Positions 55,360 to 63,838 of a stretch of 64,000 bases of DNA are shown in pieces (the stretch's first letter is position 1; every line of letters begins with the position of its first letter). Source of the DNA: Paraburkholderia sp. BCC1886 (GTDB taxonomy: Bacteria; Pseudomonadota; Gammaproteobacteria; Burkholderiales; Burkholderiaceae); contig NZ_CAAJGK010000041.1 of the NCBI RefSeq assembly GCF_900996245.1, forward strand, positions 1 to 64,000. The letters are read 5' to 3'. The position numbers and the translations under genes were made by a program. Under the pieces are notes generated by a model. It was not told where the DNA came from. It saw only the letters and a program-made list of their open reading frames with translations, and did not search any database.

Positions 55360-56703
55360 ATGTTGCTGGCCTATTTCCTGTCGCATTCCGCTTCCCCGCA
55401 TACGGTGGGTCAGTGGCGTCTGCCGCGCTCCTACCAGGGGCTTCGTTACGACCGCCCGGAGTATTGGGAGCACGTGGCGCGCACCGCCGAGCGTGGCGGC
55501 ATCGACACGATCTTTCTTTCCGACTCGTATTCGATCTACGAGACCTTTCGCGGCAGCAGCGACGATACGCTGCGTTACGCCGTGCAGTGTCCGCGACACG
55601 ATCCGCTGCCGTTGATTCCGATCATGGCGCGCGTTACGCAGTCGGTGGGATTCGTCACCACGCTCAGCACGGCGTTTTTGCCGCCGTTCTGGACCGCGCG
55701 TACGTTCGCGACGCTCGATCATCTGACCGAAGGGCGGGTCGGCTGGAATCTCGTGACCACGGCGGGCGAGCAGGAAGGACGTCAGTTCGGCCAGCCGCTC
55801 GACGATCACGATACGCGCTACCGGCGTGCCGCCGAATATCTCGCGCTGTGTCAGACGTTGTGGGATAGCTGGGCGCCGGACGCCGTGCTCGCCGATCGCG
55901 AGTCGGGCGAGTTCGCCGATCCCGGGAAGATTGCGAAGATCGACTTTCAGGGCGAGTACTTTTCCAGTCAGGGCCGCTTTACGGTGCCGCATTCCCCGCA
56001 AGGGCGACCGCTGATCGCACAGGCGGGATCGTCGGGCACGGGCGCTGCATTTGCGGGCCGGCATGCGGAGCTCGTTTTCGGTCTGCGTCATTCGACCCGC
56101 GGAATGCGCGAGTTCGTCGCCAGGGTGCGCCATGAAGCGATTGCCGCGGGGCGCGCGCCGGATGCGGTGAGAGTGCTGTGGGGCGTCGTGCCGATCGTCG
56201 CCGAGACGCGTGAGGAGGCGTTGCGCAAGCAACAGGCGATTCGCGACAACGTCACCGTCGAAGCGGGGCTCACGATGCTGTCGGCGTTTCTGAACGTCGA
56301 TCTGTCGCGCTACGATCCCGCCGCACCGTTTCCCGATATCGGCGGCACGAGCGGGATACGCGGGCACCTCGCCACCATCACCGAAGACTTCGCGGCCGAC
56401 ACGCCGCTCGCCGTGATTGCCCGGCATTTCGCGGCAGGTCAGGGCCCGCACGTGGTCGGCACGCCCGCCGAGGTGGCGGACCAGTTGCAAAGCTTGCTGG
56501 AAGAAGGCGGTGGCGACGGCTTCATTCTCATCACGCATGCGTTGCCGACCTGCATGGACGAGTTCACCGATCTGGTCGTGCCGGAGTTGCGCCGACGCGG
56601 TCTGCGCCCGCCGGGTTACGCGCACAAGACGTTGCGCGAGCGCGTGCAGGCCGGGCCATTGCGCGTGTATCGTGCGGCGGAGCAGGCGGCTCGGGTCGCG
56701 TAG
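55360..56703 (+). CDS. LLM-class flavin-dependent monooxygenase (DszA/NtaA/SnaA type)
   Basis: This 447-residue TIM-barrel enzyme shows HSASPHTVGQWRLPRSYQGL, TLDHLTEGRVGWNLVTTAGEQEGRQFG split by normal spacing, and PLIAQAGSSGTGAAFAGRHAE. It forms the last gene of the 47863-56703 operon. GGAG lies about 11 bases before the ATG. It may act after the DszC-like product or on another substrate. Its C-terminus ends shortly before a strong hairpin at 56719-56749. Confidence 0.9.
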   Translation: MLLAYFLSHSASPHTVGQWRLPRSYQGLRYDRPEYWEHVARTAERGGIDTIFLSDSYSIYETFRGSSDDTLRYAVQCPRHDPLPLIPIMARVTQSVGFVTTLSTAFLPPFWTARTFATLDHLTEGRVGWNLVTTAGEQEGRQFGQPLDDHDTRYRRAAEYLALCQTLWDSWAPDAVLADRESGEFADPGKIAKIDFQGEYFSSQGRFTVPHSPQGRPLIAQAGSSGTGAAFAGRHAELVFGLRHSTRGMREFVARVRHEAIAAGRAPDAVRVLWGVVPIVAETREEALRKQQAIRDNVTVEAGLTMLSAFLNVDLSRYDPAAPFPDIGGTSGIRGHLATITEDFAADTPLAVIARHFAAGQGPHVVGTPAEVADQLQSLLEEGGGDGFILITHALPTCMDEFTDLVVPELRRRGLRPPGYAHKTLRERVQAGPLRVYRAAEQAARVA

Positions 56704-56718
56704 CGCCGGTTTCTTCCA

Positions 56719-56749
56719 GCGGTCATCCATGCGCTGCATGAATGACCGC
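56719..56749. terminator. hairpin between convergent LLM and porin genes
   Basis: An outer stem GCGGTCAT / ATGACCGC encloses an inner CATGC / GCATG stem around GCT, separated by one C/A mismatch. It lies 16 bases after the LLM stop and 24 from the porin stop, the right position for a bidirectional terminator. No long U-tract is present. Confidence 0.6.
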
Positions 56750-56772
56750 TCGTTCTCCAGCCCAATAGTCCG

Positions 56773-57879
56773 TCAGAACTTCTTGCGCAATCCCACTACC
56801 GCGATAACCTGCTGACCGCTGCTCGACGCCGACGCGCTGCCCTGGAACCAGGCCTTCGCACCGGACGCGCGTTGCAGGCCGACGTTGGCATAAAGATCGG
56901 TCGTCTTCGACAGGAAGTACTGGGCTCCGCCGACGATCTGGTTGTAGTGCGCGTTCGTGATCGACGACGTCGTGCTCTGCTGGTTCGTGTAGGTGTAGTC
57001 GGCCGAGATCAGCAGCGCCGGCGTCACGAAGTAGCGCAAGCTCGCATCGTAGTTGGCAAAGCGCAGACTGCCGCCTGCGATCAGATCGAAGCGCGAATGC
57101 GTGTACAGGAAAGCCGCGGTCGCCGCGCCGATCTTGTAGCTGCCGCCCGCGCCGTAGATTTCGCTGCGCAGCACGTTCGAAATGATCGACGACGAAGCCG
57201 AGTAGTACGTCGCGACCGAGCCCGTCGTATTGGCCGTCGGGTGATCGACCAGCGAATAGCCCGCATCCAGACGCAACGCGCCGTTGATGTAGTCGAGCCC
57301 CGCGCTCCACGAGCGGTTCGCGTCGAACTGACCCGGCGCGTTCGAAAAGCCGTACTGCGCACCCGCTGTCAAACCGGCGACGGTCGGGCTCACGTATTTG
57401 ACGGAATTGTTGATCCGGTAAGTGTTGTTCAGGTTGTTGTTGTCGTAGACCGTCAGGGCAATCTGGCTAAGAGAAGGAATGCCGGCGGGCTGGTCGTTCC
57501 ACAGCGCGTCGCTGGCGCTGCTGTACTGGCGACCCAGCGTCACGGTCCCCCAACGGTCGTTGGATAGGCCCACGTACGCCTGACGTCCGAATTCGGCGCC
57601 GCCGTTGCCCAACGCACCCGTCTCGACATTGAAGCCGTTCTCGAGCCGGAAGATCGCCTTGGTGCCGCCGCCGAGATCTTCCGCGCCGAGCAGGCCCCAG
57701 CGCGAGCCGCTTTCGTTTCCGGACACCGCCTGCCAGCCCGTTTTGCCGCCCTGATTGCTGGTGTACGTGAAACCGGCGTCGACGATGCCGTAGAGCGTCA
57801 CGCTGCTTTGCGCATGGGCGTCGATGGCCATCGTGCTCAAAAGAGCGGAAGCGGTGGCGGCGATAATTTTTCGTTGCAT
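56773..57879 (-). CDS. outer-membrane porin (Gram-negative general porin type)
   Basis: This 368-residue precursor has a signal ATASALLSTMAIDAHA followed by QSSVTLYGIVDAG, a middle RWGLLGAEDLGGGTKAIFRLENG and the terminal GLRKKF. It is similar in plan to the porin at 32779 but clearly divergent. AGGGG before the ATG supports the start. It is probably transcribed from its own promoter; a TTTGTCAT / ATGACAAA dyad lies 58-83 bases upstream. It may supply the outer-membrane route for the sulfur compounds handled nearby. Confidence 0.93.
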   Translation of the reverse strand: MQRKIIAATASALLSTMAIDAHAQSSVTLYGIVDAGFTYTSNQGGKTGWQAVSGNESGSRWGLLGAEDLGGGTKAIFRLENGFNVETGALGNGGAEFGRQAYVGLSNDRWGTVTLGRQYSSASDALWNDQPAGIPSLSQIALTVYDNNNLNNTYRINNSVKYVSPTVAGLTAGAQYGFSNAPGQFDANRSWSAGLDYINGALRLDAGYSLVDHPTANTTGSVATYYSASSSIISNVLRSEIYGAGGSYKIGAATAAFLYTHSRFDLIAGGSLRFANYDASLRYFVTPALLISADYTYTNQQSTTSSITNAHYNQIVGGAQYFLSKTTDLYANVGLQRASGAKAWFQGSASASSSGQQVIAVVGLRKKF

Positions 57880-57936
57880 TGCTATTCCCCTGGAGTGCTC
57901 GATCCTGCGTGGATCGGATGATGATTCCGGTTTAAA

Positions 57937-57962
57937 TTTGTCATCCTTAATGAAATGACAAA
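57937..57962. promoter_or_regulatory. inverted repeat upstream of the second porin
   Basis: TTTGTCAT (57937-57944) and ATGACAAA (57955-57962) are perfect 8-base arms with a 10-base spacer, in the AT-rich region 58-83 bases before the porin ATG. Arm spacing of about 18 bases centre to centre fits a dimeric regulator. The region between 57880 and 58025 holds no other signal I can support. Confidence 0.5.
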
Positions 57963-58025
57963 GCGATTGCCCGTCGCGAATGCTGGAGCAATCAGATCGA
58001 TGTTTTTGTTGGCGAAGCTGGGCGT

Positions 58026-59363
58026 TCAGGCAGCGCTTACGCTTTTACGGGCAGGGCGTGGCAAGCCGAGACTCTCGCGCAACGTCGAGCCCTGTTGCGG
58101 GCGCCACAGGCCGCGTCGTTGCAGCTCGGGCAGGACCCGTTCGATGAAGTCGTCCAGCCCGCCGGGCAAGGTCGGCGGCATGATGTTGAAGCCGTCCGCC
58201 GCTTCGTGTTCGAAGCGCTCCTGCATCTGGTCGGCAATGTCCTGGGCGGTGCCCACCACTTGCCAGTGCCCGCGCGCGCCCGCTACCTTGCGATACAACT
58301 CGCGCACCGTGAGCCGCTCGCGCGCGGCGAGATCGAGTAGAAGCTGCTGGCGGCTCCTGTTGCCGTTGGTCTGGAGCAGGTTGGCGGGCAACGGTTCGTC
58401 GAGCGCCAGATTCGCCGGAACCGCCACGCCGAGATGCTGGAACAGCAGGCGCACGCCGACTTCGGGGTCGATCAGTTCCTGCAGTTGCTCGAACCGCTCT
58501 TCTGCCTCTGCCCGGCTCGTGCCGGCTACGGCGAAGATGCCCGGCATCACGAGGAGGTCTTCGGGACGCCGCCCGGCCTCGCGCACGCGGCGCTTCAGGT
58601 CGCGGTAATAGCGCTGTCCTTCTTCGAGCGTTTGCGCAGCGGCAAACACCACGTCGGCGCTACGCGAAGCGAGCGTGAGTCCCGACTCCGACGCGCCCGC
58701 CTGAACGATCACCGGGTGACCCTGGGGCGTGCGGATCACGTTGAGCGGGCCGCGCACCGAGAAATGCGCGCCTTTGTGCGAGATGCGCCGCAAGCGCGCC
58801 TCGTCGTAATAGCGGGCGTTTTCGCAGTCCTCGACGATCGCGTCGTCGTCGTAGCTGTCCCACAGCGCCTGTACGACTTCGACGAACTCTTCGGCGCGCG
58901 CATAGCGATCGGCGTGCAAACGCTGGCCCGTCAGACCGAAGTTCTGCGCTTCCAGATCGGATTGCGAGGTCACCAGATTCCACCCGGCGCGCCCGCCGCT
59001 CAGATGATCGAGCGACGCGATGGTGCGCGCCACGTGATACGGCTCGTGGTAACTCGTCGACACCGTGCCGACCAGGCCGATACGCGAGGTCTGCACCGCC
59101 AGCGCGGCGAGCAGACTGACCGGTTCGAAATGGGCGGCGCGCGCGCTGTGGCTGGCAATGTTCAGATCGGCTTCGCGCACGCCCGAGCCGTCTTCGAGAA
59201 ACAGCAGATCGAAGCCGGCGCGCTCGCAGCTCTGCGCGACGCGAATGTAGTGATCGATGTCGAAGCCGCTGTCGGCCTGCGCCGACGGATGGCGCCACGC
59301 GGCGATGTGATGACCGGTGGCATACAGAAAGGCGCCGAGGCGCATGGTGCGAGTCGCGCTCAT
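58026..59363 (-). CDS. LLM-class flavin-dependent monooxygenase (NtaA/SnaA/DszA type)
   Basis: This 445-residue enzyme has FLYATGHHIAAWRHPSAQA, SLDHLSGGRAGWNLVTSQS, RYARAEEFVEVVQALWDS and PVIVQAGASESGLTLA. It is the last gene of the amino-acid-type importer operon. The ATG at 59363 overlaps the aldolase stop by 4 bases, so translation is coupled, while the frame itself is open to 60047. It oxidises an unknown substrate with reduced FMN supplied in trans. Confidence 0.9.
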   Translation of the reverse strand: MSATRTMRLGAFLYATGHHIAAWRHPSAQADSGFDIDHYIRVAQSCERAGFDLLFLEDGSGVREADLNIASHSARAAHFEPVSLLAALAVQTSRIGLVGTVSTSYHEPYHVARTIASLDHLSGGRAGWNLVTSQSDLEAQNFGLTGQRLHADRYARAEEFVEVVQALWDSYDDDAIVEDCENARYYDEARLRRISHKGAHFSVRGPLNVIRTPQGHPVIVQAGASESGLTLASRSADVVFAAAQTLEEGQRYYRDLKRRVREAGRRPEDLLVMPGIFAVAGTSRAEAEERFEQLQELIDPEVGVRLLFQHLGVAVPANLALDEPLPANLLQTNGNRSRQQLLLDLAARERLTVRELYRKVAGARGHWQVVGTAQDIADQMQERFEHEAADGFNIMPPTLPGGLDDFIERVLPELQRRGLWRPQQGSTLRESLGLPRPARKSVSAA

Positions 59364-60160
59364 GACAGTTCGCCTTTCAACACTTCGCGCAGGCCGCGTG
59401 CGGCCAGTTGCGCGCCTTGCTGCAGCAGCGCCTGATCCGTGCCGAGCAGGAAAGCGCTCACGCCGAATTGCGCGAGCGCCGGTGCTTCGGCGGGATTGGC
59501 GATGAACGCGCTGAGCGCCTTGCCATGCCGCTTCGCCGCGGCGCCGATCCGCGCGCTCGCCTGCAGCACCAGCGGATCGTTCGGGCTCGCCACGCCGAGC
59601 GCATTCGAAAGATCGCCCCGGCCGATGAAAATCGCATCGATGCCGTCCACCGACGCAATCGCATCGGCGTGTTCGAGTCCTTGCAGGTCTTCGATCTGAA
59701 CGATCACCGCGGTTTGCGAGTCGGCTTGCTCGACGTGTTCGCGCGCCGGCACCTGGCCGTAGCCCGCGGCGCGGGTGGACAGCGCGAAGCCGCGTCCCGA
59801 CCGGTAGCGTGCAGCCGCAACGATCGCGCGGGCCTGCTCGGCGGATTGCACGTGCGGCACGAGAATCCCCGCAGCGCCGCCGTCGAGCGCGCTGAGAATG
59901 TGCTCCGCGCCGTCGGTCGGTGTGCGCACGAGCGCGGCGATGCCGGACGCGCGCGCGGCGAGTAGTGCGAGATCCGTGGCTTCGCGACCGAACGCGCCGT
60001 GCTCCTGATCGATCACGGTGAAGTCGTAGCCGATCGCGCCGAGCCATTCGGTGACGATAGGGACCGGCGCTTTAAGGAACGTGCCGGTGAGCAATCCGGC
60101 TTCGACGAGACGCTGGCGAAACGTCGCGTGAGCGGCTGGCGGAAAGACGTGAGTAGTCAT
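59360..60160 (-). CDS. HpcH/HpaI aldolase family protein
   Basis: This 266-residue TIM-barrel aldolase has DFTVIDQEHGAFG, GILVPHVQSAEQA and the metal site in VQIEDLQGLEHA and DAIFIGRGDLSNALG. Relatives split 2-oxo-4-hydroxy acids to pyruvate or a related oxo acid plus an aldehyde. It overlaps the preceding and following LLM genes by 4 bases each, so it must act on a product of these monooxygenases or on the remaining carbon skeleton. The substrate is unknown. Confidence 0.88.
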   Translation of the reverse strand: MTTHVFPPAAHATFRQRLVEAGLLTGTFLKAPVPIVTEWLGAIGYDFTVIDQEHGAFGREATDLALLAARASGIAALVRTPTDGAEHILSALDGGAAGILVPHVQSAEQARAIVAAARYRSGRGFALSTRAAGYGQVPAREHVEQADSQTAVIVQIEDLQGLEHADAIASVDGIDAIFIGRGDLSNALGVASPNDPLVLQASARIGAAAKRHGKALSAFIANPAEAPALAQFGVSAFLLGTDQALLQQGAQLAARGLREVLKGELS

Positions 60161-61497
60161 CGGGAAAACTCCTGCGAGGCATTGATCGAAGTACGTGGAA
60201 CGGCGAGGCCCAGGTGCGAGCGCAGCGTGCTGCCCTCGTACTCGCGGCGGAACAAACCGCGGCGTTGAAGTTCGGGAATCACGCCTTGATAGAACGCGTC
60301 GGCGTCGACGGGCAGCACCGGCGGTTTGAAGTTGAAGCCATCGCAGGCTTCGGTTTCGAACCAGTGCTGCAACGTGTCCGCGGTTTGCGACGGCGTGCCG
60401 ACGACCTGGAGATGACCGGCAGTCACCGCATGACGCACGGCGGTCTCCCGAAGCGACAGGTTGCCGTCGCGCGCCATGCGCAGAATGTTCTCGCGGCGGG
60501 TCTGTCCGGCGTTGCTGGGTGGAATAGGCGGCAGTGGTTGCGCCGGATCGAACGGCGACAGGTCGAAGCCGCCCAGCTGATCGCTCAGCATCGCGAGTGC
60601 CTGCGGGACCGGAATGAGTTCGAGCAGACTGTCGTAACGCGCCCGCGCTTCTGCGCTCGTCGCACCGAGAAACGGCGACACGCCGGGCAGAATTTTCAGC
60701 TCGTCGGGATGACGGCCATAGCGCGCCATGCGGCCCTTCAGATCGCGATAGAACGCGCGCGCTTCGTCGATATCGGATTGCACGGTGAAGACCAGTTCCG
60801 CGGTCGCCGCCGCGAGTTCCTTGCCCGCTTCGGACGAACCGGCCTGAACGATCACCGGACGACCCTGCGGAGAAGGGCCGACGTTCAGCGGTCCGCGCAC
60901 CGAAAAATGCTCGCCCACATGGTCGAGCCTGCGTACTTTGCCGGGATCGAAGAAGCGGCCCGCCTGCTGGTCGAACAGGAACGCCTCGTCGTCCCAGCTT
61001 TGCCAGAGTCCGTTGACCACCTCGGCGAATTCATGCGCGCGACGGTAGCGGTCCGCATGCGCGTAATGCGCGTCGCGATTGAAATTCAGCGCTTCGGGCT
61101 GGTACGACGTGGTGACCAGATTCCAGCCGATCCGGCCTTTGCTGATCAGGTCGAGTGAAGCGAAGCGGCGCGCGACGTTGTACGGCTCGTTGAACGAACT
61201 GCTCATCGTCGCGACGAGGCCGATCTTCTGCGTGACGGTCGCGAGCGCCGCGAGCAGGGTGGTGGGTTCGAACGAGGTGGCCTGCGGCGTGATGGACTGG
61301 TTCTCGCGCTCGGCCACGGTATCGGAGAGAAACACCATGTCGAGCCGCGCCGCTTCGGCTGCCTGCGCGACGCGTCGGAAGTGCTGGAAATCGAAGGCAG
61401 CACGGCGCGGTGCGTCGGGATGACGCCACGAGCCGAGCAGATGTCCGTGCGGAAACACGAACAGGCCGATATGCATCTGCTTGCGGTCAGCCATCAT
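60157..61497 (-). CDS. LLM-class flavin-dependent monooxygenase (NtaA/SnaA/DszA type)
   Basis: This 446-residue enzyme begins MMADRKQMHIGLFVFPHGHL and has SLDLISKGRIGWNLVTTS, RYRRAHEFAEVVNGLWQSW and PVIVQAGSSEAGKELA. Two tandem ATGs (61497 and 61494) occur; the first overlaps the ATPase stop in the usual ATGA manner. With the paralogue at 58026 and the HpaI aldolase it forms the catabolic half of the operon, downstream of the importer genes. Confidence 0.9.
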   Translation of the reverse strand: MMADRKQMHIGLFVFPHGHLLGSWRHPDAPRRAAFDFQHFRRVAQAAEAARLDMVFLSDTVAERENQSITPQATSFEPTTLLAALATVTQKIGLVATMSSSFNEPYNVARRFASLDLISKGRIGWNLVTTSYQPEALNFNRDAHYAHADRYRRAHEFAEVVNGLWQSWDDEAFLFDQQAGRFFDPGKVRRLDHVGEHFSVRGPLNVGPSPQGRPVIVQAGSSEAGKELAAATAELVFTVQSDIDEARAFYRDLKGRMARYGRHPDELKILPGVSPFLGATSAEARARYDSLLELIPVPQALAMLSDQLGGFDLSPFDPAQPLPPIPPSNAGQTRRENILRMARDGNLSLRETAVRHAVTAGHLQVVGTPSQTADTLQHWFETEACDGFNFKPPVLPVDADAFYQGVIPELQRRGLFRREYEGSTLRSHLGLAVPRTSINASQEFSR

Positions 61498-62288
61498 TGA
61501 ACCTCGAGCGAAGGAGCAGGCGCTTGCCGCTGCGGCACGCGGCTCAGGAAACGTTGCAGACGCGGCGTTTGCGGCCGCGTAAAGAGCACCTCGGGCGGTC
61601 CGGCTTCGACAATCCGGCCCTGGTCCAGAAAGATCACGCGGTCGGCAATGCGGCGCGCAAACGCGAGTTCGTGCGTCACGCACACGATGGTGATGCCGAG
61701 GTCCGCGAGATCGACCATCGCGTCGAGCACTTCGTCGGCCATTTCCGGGTCGAGCGCGGAGGTTGGTTCGTCGAACAGCAGAATCTCGGGCTGCATGCAG
61801 AGCGCGCGTGCAATCGCGGCACGCTGCTGCTGACCGCCCGATAACTGCGCGGGCTTCTTCGCGGCATGCTCGCCGATATGCAGACGTCGCAAATGCGTGA
61901 GCGCGCGTTCCTGCGCCGCCTCGCGCGACAGGCCGAGCACCTGGCGCGGCGCGAGCGTGCAGTTTTCCAGAATCGTTTTGTGCGGGAACAGATTGAAGCT
62001 CTGAAACACCATACCGACCCGACCTGAGAGTCGCGCATCCGGTTGCGGATGCGGCGCCAGCGGCTTGCCGAGCACGACGATTTCGCCGTGGTCGTATCCT
62101 TCGAGCCCGCTGATACAGCGGATCAGTGTCGATTTACCGGAGCCCGACGGTCCGCAGATCACCACCCGCTCGCGCGGTGCGATCGTCAGGTCGATACCGG
62201 CGAGTACGGTGGCGTCGCGATAGGTCTTGACGACACCGGACAGGCGTAAGTAGTCCCCGCGAGCGGGCGCGGATGGATCGTTTGACAT
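61494..62288 (-). CDS. amino-acid-type ABC transporter ATPase
   Basis: This 264-residue GlnQ-like ATPase has Walker A GPSGSGKSTLIRCISGLE, VFQSFNLFPHKTILENC, the signature LSGGQQQRAAIARAL and Walker B ILLFDEPTSALDPEM. The class imports polar amino acids; some members import cystine or S-containing amino acids, in keeping with the monooxygenase neighbours. The ATG at 62288 is used rather than the extended frame to 62390. It lies 59 bases after the binding-protein gene. Confidence 0.92.
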   Translation of the reverse strand: MSNDPSAPARGDYLRLSGVVKTYRDATVLAGIDLTIAPRERVVICGPSGSGKSTLIRCISGLEGYDHGEIVVLGKPLAPHPQPDARLSGRVGMVFQSFNLFPHKTILENCTLAPRQVLGLSREAAQERALTHLRRLHIGEHAAKKPAQLSGGQQQRAAIARALCMQPEILLFDEPTSALDPEMADEVLDAMVDLADLGITIVCVTHELAFARRIADRVIFLDQGRIVEAGPPEVLFTRPQTPRLQRFLSRVPQRQAPAPSLEVQ

Positions 62289-62347
62289 GTGAAGTCCTGT
62301 GACTTGCGCGAGACGCTGCCGGCGCGCGTGACGCGCCGTCAGTGCGT

Positions 62348-63157
62348 TTAGTTGATGCTGGGGAATGCCGGTAGCGGTCGCTCGAGCCACTTCTGATGCA
62401 GCGCCGCCAGTTCGCCGTTGTCTTTCACGTAGAAGATGAAGGTGTTGATCCAGCGCAGCAGGTCTGTATCGTCACGGCGTACGCCGACGGCCATGAATTG
62501 CGTGCGCAACGGCACTTTCACTTCGGCCTGCAGGCCGGGGTTGGCCGCGTTGATCTGCTTGAGTAGCAGACGCGATGTCGAGATCGTGTCGGTTTGTCCC
62601 GAGACGAATGCCTGCACCGACTCCGTGTCGGATTCGAAGCGGCGATACTGCGTGTCTTTCGGCGCCCACGCGAGCGTCGCCCGTTCGGCGGAGGTGCCGC
62701 GCGAAACGCCGACGCGCAAGCCTTTCAGATCTTCCGGTTTGACGACGTGGGTTTTCTTCGCCGCCATCAACGAGATGTCGATACTCGAATACGGCTCGCT
62801 ATACGCAATCTGTTTGGCACGCTCGGGCGACACGCCCAGCATGGCGAAGATCGCGTCGATCTTGTTGGTGACCAGATAAGGCACCGCATTCGGAAACGAC
62901 AGGCGCACGAACTCCACGTCCACGCCCAGATACTTGCCGGCGAGACGCGCGACGTCCACGTCGTAGCCTTCCAGTTCGCCTTTCGCATTCACGCTGCTAT
63001 ACGGCGGCCAGTTATCGAGCACGCCGATGCGAATTTTCTTCTGCGAAATGATCTGGTCGAGCGAAGTAGGTTGGGCCGCATGAGTCAGACCGCTAACGGT
63101 CAGCAGGGCCAGCGCGGCAGTGGCCGCGGTCGCGAGTCGTTTGAGCCAGTGTTGCAA
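62348..63157 (-). CDS. amino-acid-type ABC transporter substrate-binding protein
   Basis: This 269-residue precursor has a signal LATAATAALALLTVSGLTHAA and a mature SBP_bac_3 fold: KIRIGVLDNWPPYSSVNAKG, GYDVDVARLAGKYLGVD, FAMLGVSPERAKQIAYSEPY and LRVGVSRGTSAE. The ligand is a polar amino acid or an analogue; a sulfur-containing one is inferred only from context. It lies 33 bases after the permease gene. Confidence 0.92.
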   Translation of the reverse strand: MQHWLKRLATAATAALALLTVSGLTHAAQPTSLDQIISQKKIRIGVLDNWPPYSSVNAKGELEGYDVDVARLAGKYLGVDVEFVRLSFPNAVPYLVTNKIDAIFAMLGVSPERAKQIAYSEPYSSIDISLMAAKKTHVVKPEDLKGLRVGVSRGTSAERATLAWAPKDTQYRRFESDTESVQAFVSGQTDTISTSRLLLKQINAANPGLQAEVKVPLRTQFMAVGVRRDDTDLLRWINTFIFYVKDNGELAALHQKWLERPLPAFPSIN

Positions 63158-63190
63158 TGTAATTCTCCGGAATCGGCGCCTCGGGAGGCA

Positions 63191-63838
63191 TTAAGTTAAA
63201 CGTCGTTGTTCGATGCGTTTGCCGGCGAGCGACAAGGGCCAGCACATCGCGAAGTAGATGACGGCGACCAGCGCGAACGTCGTGAAAGGGCGGAACGTGC
63301 GGCTGTTCACGATTTCGGCGGTATGCGCGAGTTCGATGAAGCCGATCGCGGACGCGAGACTGGTGGCCTTGATCAGCTGGATCGCGAAGCCGACGAGCGC
63401 GGGCAACGCGGTCATCAACGCTTGCGGCAGGACGACGTGCACCCAGCGTTGCGTGCGATTCAGTCCGAGCAGACGCGCTGCATCGGTTTGACCGCGCGGT
63501 ATCGCGAGAATCGCGCTGCGCAGAATCTCGCCAGCGCCGGCACTCGCATACAGCGTGAAGCTGAGCGGCGCCGCGGTCCACGGACTCACGTCGATACCGA
63601 AGAACGCGGGCGGTGCGAAGAACGCGAGCAGCAGCAGGATCATCAGCGGCGTGCCCTGGAAAAGCCGCACGTAGGCCGTGGCGATCGCGCGTGTCGCGTG
63701 TACACGGCTGACGCGCGCGAGGGCGACCAGCAGGCCGCCGACGATGCCGGCCGCGAACGTCAGCAGCGAGAGGGCGATCGTCCATTTGATCGAGATGATC
63801 AACTGCCACACCTCGGCGGCTCCGAAACTCTGGATCAT
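63191..63838 (-). CDS. amino-acid-type ABC transporter permease
   Basis: This 215-residue permease of the His/Glu/Gln/Arg type has IKWTIALSLLTFAAGIVGG, YVRLFQGTPLMILLLLAFF and an EAA-like segment PQALMTALPALVGFAIQLIK, SLASAIGFIELAHTAEIV. It forms the membrane part with the second permease, whose stop overlaps its start by 4 bases. Confidence 0.92.
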   Translation of the reverse strand: MIQSFGAAEVWQLIISIKWTIALSLLTFAAGIVGGLLVALARVSRVHATRAIATAYVRLFQGTPLMILLLLAFFAPPAFFGIDVSPWTAAPLSFTLYASAGAGEILRSAILAIPRGQTDAARLLGLNRTQRWVHVVLPQALMTALPALVGFAIQLIKATSLASAIGFIELAHTAEIVNSRTFRPFTTFALVAVIYFAMCWPLSLAGKRIEQRRLT

